Assembly: GCA_002839245.1 (NCBI GenBank)
Contig: PGXR01000009.1
Span: forward strand, 1-22,730
Origin: Spirochaetae bacterium HGW-Spirochaetae-7
GTDB taxonomy: Bacteria > Spirochaetota > Spirochaetia > Treponematales > UBA12059
Length of the DNA stretch: 22,730 nucleotides
Direction of reading: 5' to 3'
Part shown: one piece after another, positions 15,528-21,767 of the stretch
How the letters are laid out: the number at the start of each line of letters is the position of its first letter
How positions within the stretch are numbered: position 1 is the first letter of the stretch
Notes under the pieces: generated by a model
Seen by the model: the letters and a program-made list of their open reading frames with translations, nothing else
Database searches by the model: none
Told to the model about the DNA's origin: nothing
Program-made: the position numbers and the translations under genes

Positions 15528-16328
15528 CCTCTTGCGCTTGTGCCCCCAGGCGGAAAGTACCGGCGTATAGGTGAAGCGTCCAGCGTCCTGGAAAAAACAC
15601 ATGAAGTCCTCGTAGAATTCGTCCGGACCCGAGTATCCAGGCAGGTCAATGTCCAGGTTTCTTGACAAGACCTCGATTTTCTTGCCCCAGTTGTAACGGT
15701 CGGACTCGGCCAGGCTTCCGTAGATCAGGTGATGAGCACCTGCTTCGACCCTGATATCCTCATAACCGAGTCGGTACAGATGCGAGTACAACTTGCGTCC
15801 GGCATACGGATCGAAATTGGCCTTGTCCTCGAGCTGGTGAACGGCTGACATGAAGGCCGTTTCCAGCCGAGGGTTCATCCCGCAATGGCTCATGCAGTTA
15901 TAATCCAGGTCTATCAGGCAGAGTATCCCGCCCTCTTCAAGAAGTGACGAAATGTTTTGTACGATCTCAAAACATTCCTCTTTGAAATATTCAAGGGTAA
16001 ATCGTACCCAAGCAAAGTTGAATGTCCCTAAATCAGGCATAGGCTCCAGAAAATTGCTTACGAAGAATTTTGTCCGCTCGTTGCCATGAAGTTCCCTGGC
16101 TCGGGCAATACGCTTTTCCGACATGTCGAAACCGACGGCGGACCCGGATTCGCCGACAATGGCTGACAGTACCGAGGTCGTCAGCCCGGGACCGCAACTT
16201 GCGTCCACGACCCTCATTCCAGGAACCAGGCCAGCCCGCTTGGCCGAATCCTCGACCACCGACGTCTTTGTCTTTATCTCGAGCCGCCGGCTTTCATCGT
16301 CGCTTTCCATCAAATAGTCGGTATGCAT
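15522..16328 (-). CDS. Class I SAM-dependent methyltransferase
   Basis: A 268-residue protein with a Rossmann-type methyltransferase core: motif I VVDASCGPGLTTSVL (about 40-54), the acidic end of strand 2 in GFDMSEKRIARAREL, then SNFLEPMPD and NFAWVRFTLEYF, which fit motifs II-III of the UbiE/Methyltransf_11 type. The substrate is not evident; it could act on a lipid, a quinone or another small molecule. GCAGGGGAAAC before the ATG provides a plausible ribosome-binding site. It lies 89 bases downstream of trmB on the same strand and may be its own unit or the end of the hisS operon. The stop abuts the stop of the convergent HD-GYP gene within the palindrome TCATGA. Confidence 0.82.
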   Translation of the reverse strand: MHTDYLMESDDESRRLEIKTKTSVVEDSAKRAGLVPGMRVVDASCGPGLTTSVLSAIVGESGSAVGFDMSEKRIARARELHGNERTKFFVSNFLEPMPDLGTFNFAWVRFTLEYFKEECFEIVQNISSLLEEGGILCLIDLDYNCMSHCGMNPRLETAFMSAVHQLEDKANFDPYAGRKLYSHLYRLGYEDIRVEAGAHHLIYGSLAESDRYNWGKKIEVLSRNLDIDLPGYSGPDEFYEDFMCFFQDAGRFTYTPVLSAWGHKRKRS

Positions 16329-16417
16329 GTTTCCCCTGCGCTTGTTTCGGGCTTGTTATCGTGTACCATGGATGCGTTGCTTGCGATCGGCATGATATTC
16401 GACGCCAGTACTTCGGC

Positions 16418-17128
16418 TCAGACCTTCATGAATTTCAGTTCCCGGACAACACGGCCTTCGTCGATGGCCCTTTGCTCGAACTTGGTCACGGGACGCCAAG
16501 GCTCTCGCCGTGCCCACGGTTGACAGGCGTTGGAAAGCGACGTTTCAGCCGAAAGCACCTCAAGGGTAGCATCGGCGTATTCCTCCCAATCAGTTACGAA
16601 ATACAGCCATCCACCGGTCTTGAGCCGGCTGGCCATAAGCTTGACGAAATCAGGGTTCATGATGCGGCGTTTATGGTGACGCTTCTTGGGCCACGGGTCT
16701 GGAAAGAATACGTTGAAGCCATCGACCGTGGCCGGGGCCATCATCGCATCGACGACTTCGGTGGCGTCGTGACGGCAGACGAGCAGGTTCTCAATCCTTT
16801 GCGCTTCTATCTCCGACAGCAGCTTGCCGACGCCTGGCGCGTGGACCTCGAGGCCAAGGAATCCCGTATCGGGCAAAGCCTTGGCGATGGCGACGGTGGC
16901 GGCGCCCATTCCAAAACCTACCTCGACGACGAACGGAGCATCCCGGCCGAAGAGCTTTATCGAGTCGAGCATGCGGCCGGGCTCCCATCGTACGCCGTAG
17001 CGGGGATAGAGAGCATGTAACGCCTCCTTCTGGGTGTCAGACATTCGGCCGATGCGTATGACGTAGCTCCTGATACCGATGTCCCTCGCTGAAAGGGGGC
17101 CACCTATTCCGGAAGTCGAATTTTCCAT
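16418..17128 (-). CDS. trmB: tRNA (guanine-N7-)-methyltransferase TrmB
   Basis: A 236-residue enzyme that makes m7G46 in the variable loop of many tRNAs using S-adenosylmethionine. The SAM-binding loop is VEVGFGMG (68-75) and the family hallmark FFPDPWPKKRHHKRR spans 141-155; TDWEEYA near the end is also diagnostic. I chose ATG 17128 (MENSTSG), preceded by a weak AGGA; the frame stays open to 17197, but that part lies in the preceding gene and is not TrmB-like. The gene overlaps the end of the lipoprotein gene by 25 bases, placing it in the hisS operon: two tRNA-related genes with a lipoprotein gene between them. Confidence 0.94.
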   Translation of the reverse strand: MENSTSGIGGPLSARDIGIRSYVIRIGRMSDTQKEALHALYPRYGVRWEPGRMLDSIKLFGRDAPFVVEVGFGMGAATVAIAKALPDTGFLGLEVHAPGVGKLLSEIEAQRIENLLVCRHDATEVVDAMMAPATVDGFNVFFPDPWPKKRHHKRRIMNPDFVKLMASRLKTGGWLYFVTDWEEYADATLEVLSAETSLSNACQPWARREPWRPVTKFEQRAIDEGRVVRELKFMKV

Positions 17129-17793
17129 GAGAAGAATCCTGTCTCCGCCTTCGGTTCGAATCCGTAGACGGCAAGGTAATCGGAACCGGAGCGCCATGCG
17201 CCATCGGGCCAGAGGGAGTCGAGGGTTGTAGTACCCTTTGCGATAGGGGCCGTCTTGCCTACGTTGCCGCCGGCATCGATGAAGAAGGCCGTGTTCGATG
17301 GATACGGAGAATCAAGCTTGACGGTTGTCCCCGACAGCGTAACCGAAGGCAGTCCGTAGGCGCTTGTCTCGGGGGCCGAAAGGGAAAAGCCGCGCTCGGC
17401 GCGCTGTCCGGCCCGGTCGACGAGAACGAGGCGGTACTCGCCGCGCGGGATGGCTTGCCCAGGCGAGTCTATCCCGTTCGAACCCAGCCAGACGCTCGAG
17501 CCCTCATCGCTTCTTTCCCAGTTTTCGGGAGTCAGCGTCCAGCACAGCTCCTCGCCGTCGTTGATGACGTAGAGGTATTCGATATCGTCGACCCCGTCCG
17601 CGTCAGAGACCGAGGCAAATACCGACAGGCGCTCGTCCCTGGCTCCAGTCCCGTCGCCCGCCTGGACGATGAGCCTGAAATCGATCGACATGAATGCCGG
17701 CGGAGCAACCGAACAGGCTATGGACGACAAGGCGAGAATCGACGCCACCGACGACAGAAGGCGGCCAACATGCCGGCCAGTACCTTGATTCAC
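17104..17793 (-). CDS. Hypothetical lipoprotein
   Basis: A 229-residue predicted lipoprotein of unknown function. The N-terminus has Arg7 and Arg11, a short hydrophobic core and a lipobox-like SSIAC (Cys27). The rest is rich in beta-type sequence, with YLYVINDGEELCWTLTPENW and PRGEYRLVLVDRAGQ suggesting Ig-like or beta-sandwich modules. It starts with GTG at 17793, the GTG overlapping the TGA of hisS (GTGA), so translation should depend on ribosomes finishing hisS. The longer open frame to 18216 is an artefact running antisense-free but out of frame through hisS. No family is recognised. Expected in the periplasm or outer membrane; why it sits between hisS and trmB is unclear. Confidence 0.75.
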   Translation of the reverse strand: MNQGTGRHVGRLLSSVASILALSSIACSVAPPAFMSIDFRLIVQAGDGTGARDERLSVFASVSDADGVDDIEYLYVINDGEELCWTLTPENWERSDEGSSVWLGSNGIDSPGQAIPRGEYRLVLVDRAGQRAERGFSLSAPETSAYGLPSVTLSGTTVKLDSPYPSNTAFFIDAGGNVGKTAPIAKGTTTLDSLWPDGAWRSGSDYLAVYGFEPKAETGFFSWKIRLPE

Positions 17794-19097
17794 TGGGCTT
17801 GTCGATGCATCGCTGCCACGGCAGCCTCGATGCTGGAATATTCGGCGTTGGTCCGGCCGGCCAGGTTCCGCAGGAGCCATATGCCGCGCTCCTTTTCCTC
17901 GGAGCCGCGGACGAGCGCGAAAGATGCGCCTTTCTGTTCCGCGTAGGCATATTGCCCTCCGAGCTTCCGGGTCTCTGGAAAGACTTCGCAGGCAATGCCT
18001 GCAGCGCGCATGGCGGCACCCGCAGCCTGATACTCGGTACAGAGGGAGGCTTCCGCGTTGACCACCAGCACCCGCGTGTATCCTATAGTCTTGCCGGCCT
18101 TGCCAACGGCTTCGAGCGCCGCGAGGAGCCTGTCGAGGCCGATGGCGGCGCCGACGCCGGGAAGGCGTTGCTTGGTGTATAGCGAGGCAAGATCGTTGTA
18201 GCGGCCGCCGGAGCATACCGAGCCGATTTCTGGAATCGCGTCGAGGAAGGTCTCGAACACGACTCCCGTGTAGTAATCGAGGCCACGGGTTATGTTTGGC
18301 GACAGCGAAAGCACGCTGGCCAGACCGCAGGCATCCGCCATGTCGAATATTTCCGAGAGCCTGTCTGAATCGGGATTGGAGCCTCCGGCTATGCGCGTCA
18401 TGCGCTCGAGCGTCGCCTGGAAGCCTTCGCCTGCCCGGATGAATTCCAGAATCTCAGAAGCGGCAACGTCGCCGGCGATTTCGGCAAGGAGACGCCGGGT
18501 TTCGTCTTCGCCGATCCTGGACTGCTTGTCGACTATCCTAAGCGTCTCGACTGATTTTTCGGCTAAACCGGCCCTGGCAAGGAAACGGTTGAAGACGCCG
18601 CGGTGATTGACGTGTATCGTCGAATCGGAAACGCCGAGTGACTTCATGGCGGCGGCAATGGTCGCCACGATGTCGAAGTCGGCGGAGGCGGTGTCGACTC
18701 CGACGATGTCGAAGTCGCACTGCATGAATTCACGGTAGCGGCCACGCTGGGTGTTCTCTCCGCGCCAGACCTTGGCCATGTGGTAGCGCTTGAACGGCAA
18801 GTAGAGTTCTCCCGCATGTTCCGCCATGAAACGGGCGAGCGGCACGGTCAGGTCGAAGCGCATCGCAACATCGCGACCGCCCTGGTCCTTGAAACGGTAG
18901 ACCTGCTTTTCGGTCTCGCCGCCGGCCTTGCCCAGGAGTATTTCGGCGTACTCGAGTACCGGAGTATCGATGGGGACGTAGCCGAAGCTCCTGAATGTCG
19001 TCGTCAAGGCTTCGAGCAGCGCCGCGCGCTCCATTTCCGCCTGCGGAAGGAAGTCCCTGAAACCCTTGAGAACGCGGGGCTGTATGATGTCGGCCAT
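17790..19097 (-). CDS. hisS: Histidine-tRNA ligase
   Basis: A 435-residue class II aminoacyl-tRNA synthetase that charges tRNA-His with histidine. It has the usual opening with RGFRDFLP-like GFRDFLPQ, motif 2 around the FRAENTQRGRYREF-like WRGENTQRGRYREF, and the histidine-specific RGLDYYTG (271-278), followed by the motif 3 region GVGAAIGLDRLL and the C-terminal anticodon-binding domain (about 335-430). Length is normal. AGGAG is placed 8-12 bases before the ATG, so this first gene of its operon has a conventional leader of about 21 bases, unlike its neighbours. Heads the hisS-lipoprotein-trmB unit, divergent from coaX. Confidence 0.96.
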   Translation of the reverse strand: MADIIQPRVLKGFRDFLPQAEMERAALLEALTTTFRSFGYVPIDTPVLEYAEILLGKAGGETEKQVYRFKDQGGRDVAMRFDLTVPLARFMAEHAGELYLPFKRYHMAKVWRGENTQRGRYREFMQCDFDIVGVDTASADFDIVATIAAAMKSLGVSDSTIHVNHRGVFNRFLARAGLAEKSVETLRIVDKQSRIGEDETRRLLAEIAGDVAASEILEFIRAGEGFQATLERMTRIAGGSNPDSDRLSEIFDMADACGLASVLSLSPNITRGLDYYTGVVFETFLDAIPEIGSVCSGGRYNDLASLYTKQRLPGVGAAIGLDRLLAALEAVGKAGKTIGYTRVLVVNAEASLCTEYQAAGAAMRAAGIACEVFPETRKLGGQYAYAEQKGASFALVRGSEEKERGIWLLRNLAGRTNAEYSSIEAAVAAMHRQAQ

Positions 19098-19124
19098 CTT
19101 TTCTCTCCTACTGAAGTCGGCCTG

Positions 19125-19154
19125 ATTATGGCCTGCCGGCGGGTTCTAGCGCAA
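19125..19154 (-). promoter_or_regulatory. Promoter of the hisS operon
   Basis: Minus strand: TTGCGC (19154-19149), 18-base spacer, CATAAT (19130-19125). The start point would be near 19118, giving a leader of about 21 bases with the AGGAG site. No T-box is present. Confidence 0.5.
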
Positions 19155-19190
19155 GCCGACGCGCCGGCTTACGGAGCAGCCGACGGAAGC

Positions 19191-19219
19191 TTGACACCAT
19201 CCTTGCGGCCAGTGATTAT
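19191..19219 (+). promoter_or_regulatory. Sigma-70 promoter of coaX
   Basis: A perfect -35 TTGACA (19191-19196), exact 17-base spacer, GATTAT (19214-19219), then 6 bases to the ATG at 19226. No Shine-Dalgarno; the predicted start point is at the ATG, so the mRNA is probably leaderless. Confidence 0.75.
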
Positions 19220-19225
19220 GGACCC

Positions 19226-19987
19226 ATGTTGTTAGTCATCGATGCCGGCAATACCAATATCGTCGGCGGCATATTCAAAAACGGCCGCCTCGTAGAAACG
19301 CTTCGTATCCGCACCGTTCCGGGAAAGACCGAGGACGAGTACGGAGTCGTCGTCAAGGCCATCCTCGAGGACAGGGGCATCGCCGTCTCGGAGGTCAACC
19401 GTGTCATATTGAGCTCCGTGGTACCCATGCTCACGACGGCGATGGAGAAGATGGCCAGGCACCTGTTCGGCGTCGAACCGGTGGTACTCGGGCCCGCGGT
19501 CTACGGCAAGTTGCCCATAACCGTAGTCGCCGCGCACGAAATCGGCTCGGACCTGGTCGCCGACGCCGTCGCCGCATGGACTCGCTTCGGGGGCGCCTGC
19601 CTTGTCGTAGATTTCGGTACGGCGCTTACATTCACGGCCGTGGACTCCAGGGGTGCGATAATCGGCGTTTCCATAGCTCCCGGTCTTGGAACGGCGGCGG
19701 GGTCCCTGTCGAGCGCAACGGCACAGCTCCCGGCGGTACCGCTCGAGGCGCCGGCATCGGCGATGGGCCGCAACACGGTGGAGGCCATCCAGGCAGGCGT
19801 CGTGCTGGGCTATACCGGCCTCGTCGAGTACCTGGTCGGCAGGATACGCACTGAACTGGGCGGAGCCAAGGTCATCGCGACCGGCGGGCTATGCAGAGTG
19901 CTGTCAGGTTTGACCGACGTCTTCGACGCCATCGACCCCGACTTGACGATTTGCGGCCTGGCGGAAATGGAGCACTACCTGTACTAG
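19226..19987 (+). CDS. coaX: Type III pantothenate kinase
   Basis: A 253-residue enzyme of the ASKHA fold that phosphorylates pantothenate in the first step of coenzyme A synthesis. The phosphate-binding motif DAGNTN is at residues 6-11, the pantothenate-site GSDLVAD at 107-113 and the second phosphate-binding motif DFGTALT at 129-135, followed by GVSIAPGL. Length is normal for CoaX. It is in its own transcript, divergent from hisS, with a strong leaderless-type promoter. There are 38 bases between its stop and the stop of the convergent gene, the only non-overlapping convergent junction in the window. Confidence 0.95.
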   Translation: MLLVIDAGNTNIVGGIFKNGRLVETLRIRTVPGKTEDEYGVVVKAILEDRGIAVSEVNRVILSSVVPMLTTAMEKMARHLFGVEPVVLGPAVYGKLPITVVAAHEIGSDLVADAVAAWTRFGGACLVVDFGTALTFTAVDSRGAIIGVSIAPGLGTAAGSLSSATAQLPAVPLEAPASAMGRNTVEAIQAGVVLGYTGLVEYLVGRIRTELGGAKVIATGGLCRVLSGLTDVFDAIDPDLTICGLAEMEHYLY

Positions 19988-20025
19988 TACCGGTGGACCG
20001 TCTGGAAAAGGCCGACTAGCGGGCT

Positions 20026-20469
20026 TCAAATCCTCAGCAGCTCCGATAGCTCGTCTCCCGATACCAGGTCTACGTTGGACGCATTCTCTCCGGTCGCTTC
20101 CTGCAGAAGGTCCCGCAGCTCGGTCGCCGCGGCCCGGTGAGCCGATGCCATCCGCTCCATCTCGTCAGCGGAGCTAGCGATGCACTGAGCCAGGGGCGAG
20201 CCTGGCCTCAGGATGTCGGACAGCGCCTCGGACAAAACCCTCGTCGTCCTCGACAGCAGCCTGACGTACTCCTGGCGCTCGACGAGGTGGTCGTTCTGCA
20301 GGATCAGGTCCTTGACGCGCCTGAGCGTCGAATCCGCCAGCCTCGTCGCGGCGAGCACCATGTCGCCTATGACCTCGGGGTCAGGTTCCAGCTTCGAGGC
20401 ATCGCATATCACGCGGACAAGCCCGTCTATGATGAAAATGTCGTCTTCGTAATGGATAACGTGGGGCAT
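20026..20469 (-). CDS. Hypothetical helical protein
   Basis: A 147-residue protein with no recognised family. It starts with a short beta-like stretch (HVIHYEDDIFIIDGLVRVI) and continues as long amphipathic helices with many Glu, Arg and Leu, so a helical bundle or coiled coil is likely; no signal peptide or membrane segment is visible. I chose ATG 20469 over the longer frame to 20598: the extra residues are low-complexity and charged, while TATGAT with a TTTACC -35 at 17 bases lies just upstream of 20469, which fits the leaderless pattern. It is divergent from the S6-SSB-S18 operon and shares its control region. Confidence 0.72.
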   Translation of the reverse strand: MPHVIHYEDDIFIIDGLVRVICDASKLEPDPEVIGDMVLAATRLADSTLRRVKDLILQNDHLVERQEYVRLLSRTTRVLSEALSDILRPGSPLAQCIASSADEMERMASAHRAAATELRDLLQEATGENASNVDLVSGDELSELLRI

Positions 20470-20475
20470 GCGACC

Positions 20476-20504
20476 ATCATAGCTCGCGGAACGTTCGCGG
20501 TAAA
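20476..20504 (-). promoter_or_regulatory. Promoter of the helical protein gene
   Basis: Minus strand: TTTACC (20504-20499), exact 17-base spacer, TATGAT (20481-20476), then 6 bases to the ATG at 20469. No Shine-Dalgarno; leaderless arrangement. It decides the start in favour of 20469. Confidence 0.68.
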
Positions 20505-20531
20505 GCTCCCGACCGGGACTACCGTGATCGC

Positions 20532-20561
20532 TTGATACCGAAGTCCTTTTCAGGGTAGTAT
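20532..20561 (+). promoter_or_regulatory. Candidate promoter of the rpsF operon
   Basis: TTGATA (20532-20537), 18-base spacer, TAGTAT (20556-20561). Start point near 20568, which would give a leader of about 105 bases before rpsF, long compared with the other genes here. A palindrome ATCGATCGAT (20560-20569) covers the start point. Confidence 0.5.
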
Positions 20562-20629
20562 CGATCGATTTGTACGCTTTTCGGCAAGCATGCTCCATGG
20601 GCGTGCCGCCGGCCGGCTTATGACTCCTT

Positions 20630-20650
20630 ATCCGTCCGTTATGGACGGAT
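20630..20650 (+). promoter_or_regulatory. Leader hairpin upstream of rpsF
   Basis: ATCCGTCC (20630-20637), five-base loop GTTAT, GGACGGAT (20643-20650): a perfect 8-bp stem ending 11 bases before the rpsF ribosome-binding site. No T-run follows, so it is not an intrinsic terminator. Leaders of rpsF-rpsR operons in many bacteria carry an RNA structure bound by the S6:S18 complex for feedback control; this is a candidate, not verified against that motif. Confidence 0.5.
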
Positions 20651-20672
20651 CACCAGACCACAGGGAGGATCG

Positions 20673-20954
20673 ATGCGACCCTACGAACTAACCGTTATCT
20701 TTCCGACGGAAGAAGAACTCTACCGTCCGGCGAAAGAATCAGTCTCGGCCACGCTCAAGGAGCTCGGCGGGGAAATCGTCAAGGAAGACGAGCTTGGCGA
20801 ACGCCAGCTTGCCTATGAAATCAAGGACAGGATGCGGGGACGCTACGTCCTGTACGTCTACAAGCTTCCGCCCGAAAAGGTAATTGCCGCGGAAAAGGTG
20901 TTCAAGCTCGAGACGAACATCCTCAAATACCTTTTCATCCGGGCCGAAGACTGA
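20673..20954 (+). CDS. rpsF: 30S ribosomal protein bS6
   Basis: A 93-residue small-subunit protein binding the platform of the 30S subunit together with S18. MRPYELTVIF opens the ferredoxin-like fold, and LGERQLAYEIKDRMRGRYVLY is the typical central block. Length is at the short end of normal, without an acidic tail. A strong ribosome-binding site AGGGAGG (20662-20668) precedes the ATG by 4 bases, in contrast to the leaderless genes nearby. First gene of rpsF-ssb-rpsR; ssb follows after 13 bases. Probably feedback-regulated through its leader hairpin (inference). Confidence 0.95.
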   Translation: MRPYELTVIFPTEEELYRPAKESVSATLKELGGEIVKEDELGERQLAYEIKDRMRGRYVLYVYKLPPEKVIAAEKVFKLETNILKYLFIRAED

Positions 20955-20967
20955 CGGGAGGGACTGC

Positions 20968-21426
20968 ATGGCCGATCTCAGCGTAGCTGTCCTGGTCGGA
21001 AGGCTGACCCGCGACGCGGAACTCAAATATACCAATTCCGGACAGGCCGTGTGCCACTTCTCGGTTGCGACAAGCTCCAGGAAGAAGAAGGGCGACCAGT
21101 GGATCGACGAGGCCAGTTTCTGGGACGTCGACCTGTGGGGCAAGCAGGGTGAATCGATAAACCAGTACCTCGTAAAGGGAAAACTGGTCGCAGTCGAAGG
21201 CGCCATGCGCCAGGACCGCTGGGAACAGGACGGCCAGTCCCGCATGAAGGTTATCATCAGCGCGAACAGCGTGCAGCTCCTCGGCTCCAACGCCGCGGGA
21301 GGGCAGCAAGGCAACTCTTCGCAGGGCAGCCAACGGGAAAGCCAGGGCCATGACGCCAGCCGGCCACAGGGCCAGGCCCCGCAAGCACCCGCGCCGGATG
21401 ATTTCTCTGACGACATACCGTTCTGA
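20968..21426 (+). CDS. ssb: Single-stranded DNA-binding protein
   Basis: A 152-residue protein with an N-terminal OB fold (about 1-110; VLVGRLTRDAELKYTNSGQ, FWDVDLWGKQGE, VAVEGAMRQDRW) that coats single-stranded DNA, a Gln/Ser/Pro-rich flexible linker, and the acidic tip DDFSDDIPF, which recruits replication and repair proteins. All expected parts are present. ATG 20968 is preceded by GGGAGGGA; the open frame extends upstream to 20884, but that part lies inside rpsF. Placement between rpsF and rpsR is conserved in many bacteria. The Gln/Ser/Pro linker is encoded at about 21300-21400. Confidence 0.95.
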   Translation: MADLSVAVLVGRLTRDAELKYTNSGQAVCHFSVATSSRKKKGDQWIDEASFWDVDLWGKQGESINQYLVKGKLVAVEGAMRQDRWEQDGQSRMKVIISANSVQLLGSNAAGGQQGNSSQGSQRESQGHDASRPQGQAPQAPAPDDFSDDIPF

Positions 21427-21459
21427 TTCAGGACGGGAAACAATCTAAGGAGACTATCT

Positions 21460-21762
21460 ATGTCCGATATGAACAGCAGAGACGATCGCGGATCCCGCGG
21501 CGACGAGCCGAGGCGGGAAGGCGACGAACGTGGTGGCCGCGGTGGCCGCAAGGGTTTCTTCCGCAAGAAGGTGTGCAAGTTCTGCGTGCAGAAGCTCAGG
21601 ATCGACTACAAGGAACCTGAGACGATCAGGCGCTATGTCACCGAGCGGGGGAAGATCCTGCCGCGCCGCATTACAGGAACGTGCGCAAAACACCAGCGCA
21701 GGCTCGCGGTCGCCATCAAGAGGGCAAGGGCCCTGGCGTATATCCCCTACGTAACGAAGTAA
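21460..21762 (+). CDS. rpsR: 30S ribosomal protein bS18
   Basis: A 100-residue small-subunit protein partnering S6. The core is KVCKFCVQKL through GKILPRRITGTCAKHQRRL to IKRARALAYIPYV. The CxxC plus the C and H of TCAKH could bind zinc (the C+ form of S18). An Arg/Gly/Asp-rich tail of about 30 residues precedes the core, longer than in E. coli (75 residues), with a tandem GGTGGCCGC repeat in its DNA near 21532-21549. AAGGAG (21447-21452) sits 7 bases before the ATG. The S18 sequence is one of the better hints of spirochaete origin. Confidence 0.95.
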   Translation: MSDMNSRDDRGSRGDEPRREGDERGGRGGRKGFFRKKVCKFCVQKLRIDYKEPETIRRYVTERGKILPRRITGTCAKHQRRLAVAIKRARALAYIPYVTK

Positions 21763-21767
21763 CGAAC

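Noticed and set aside
16070..17020. Plus-strand open frame of 316 codons across the methyltransferase and trmB
   Set aside because: Antisense to TrmB with its PDPWPKKRH motif; no recognisable domain.
17794..18216. Longer N-terminus for the lipoprotein gene
   Set aside because: This part runs in a second frame through the hisS coding region and is Arg-rich shadow sequence; the GTG at 17793 gives a proper lipoprotein signal.
20470..20598. Longer start (ATG 20598) for the helical protein gene
   Set aside because: It would cover a good promoter (TTTACC-17-TATGAT) that ends 6 bases before ATG 20469, and the added residues look non-conserved.
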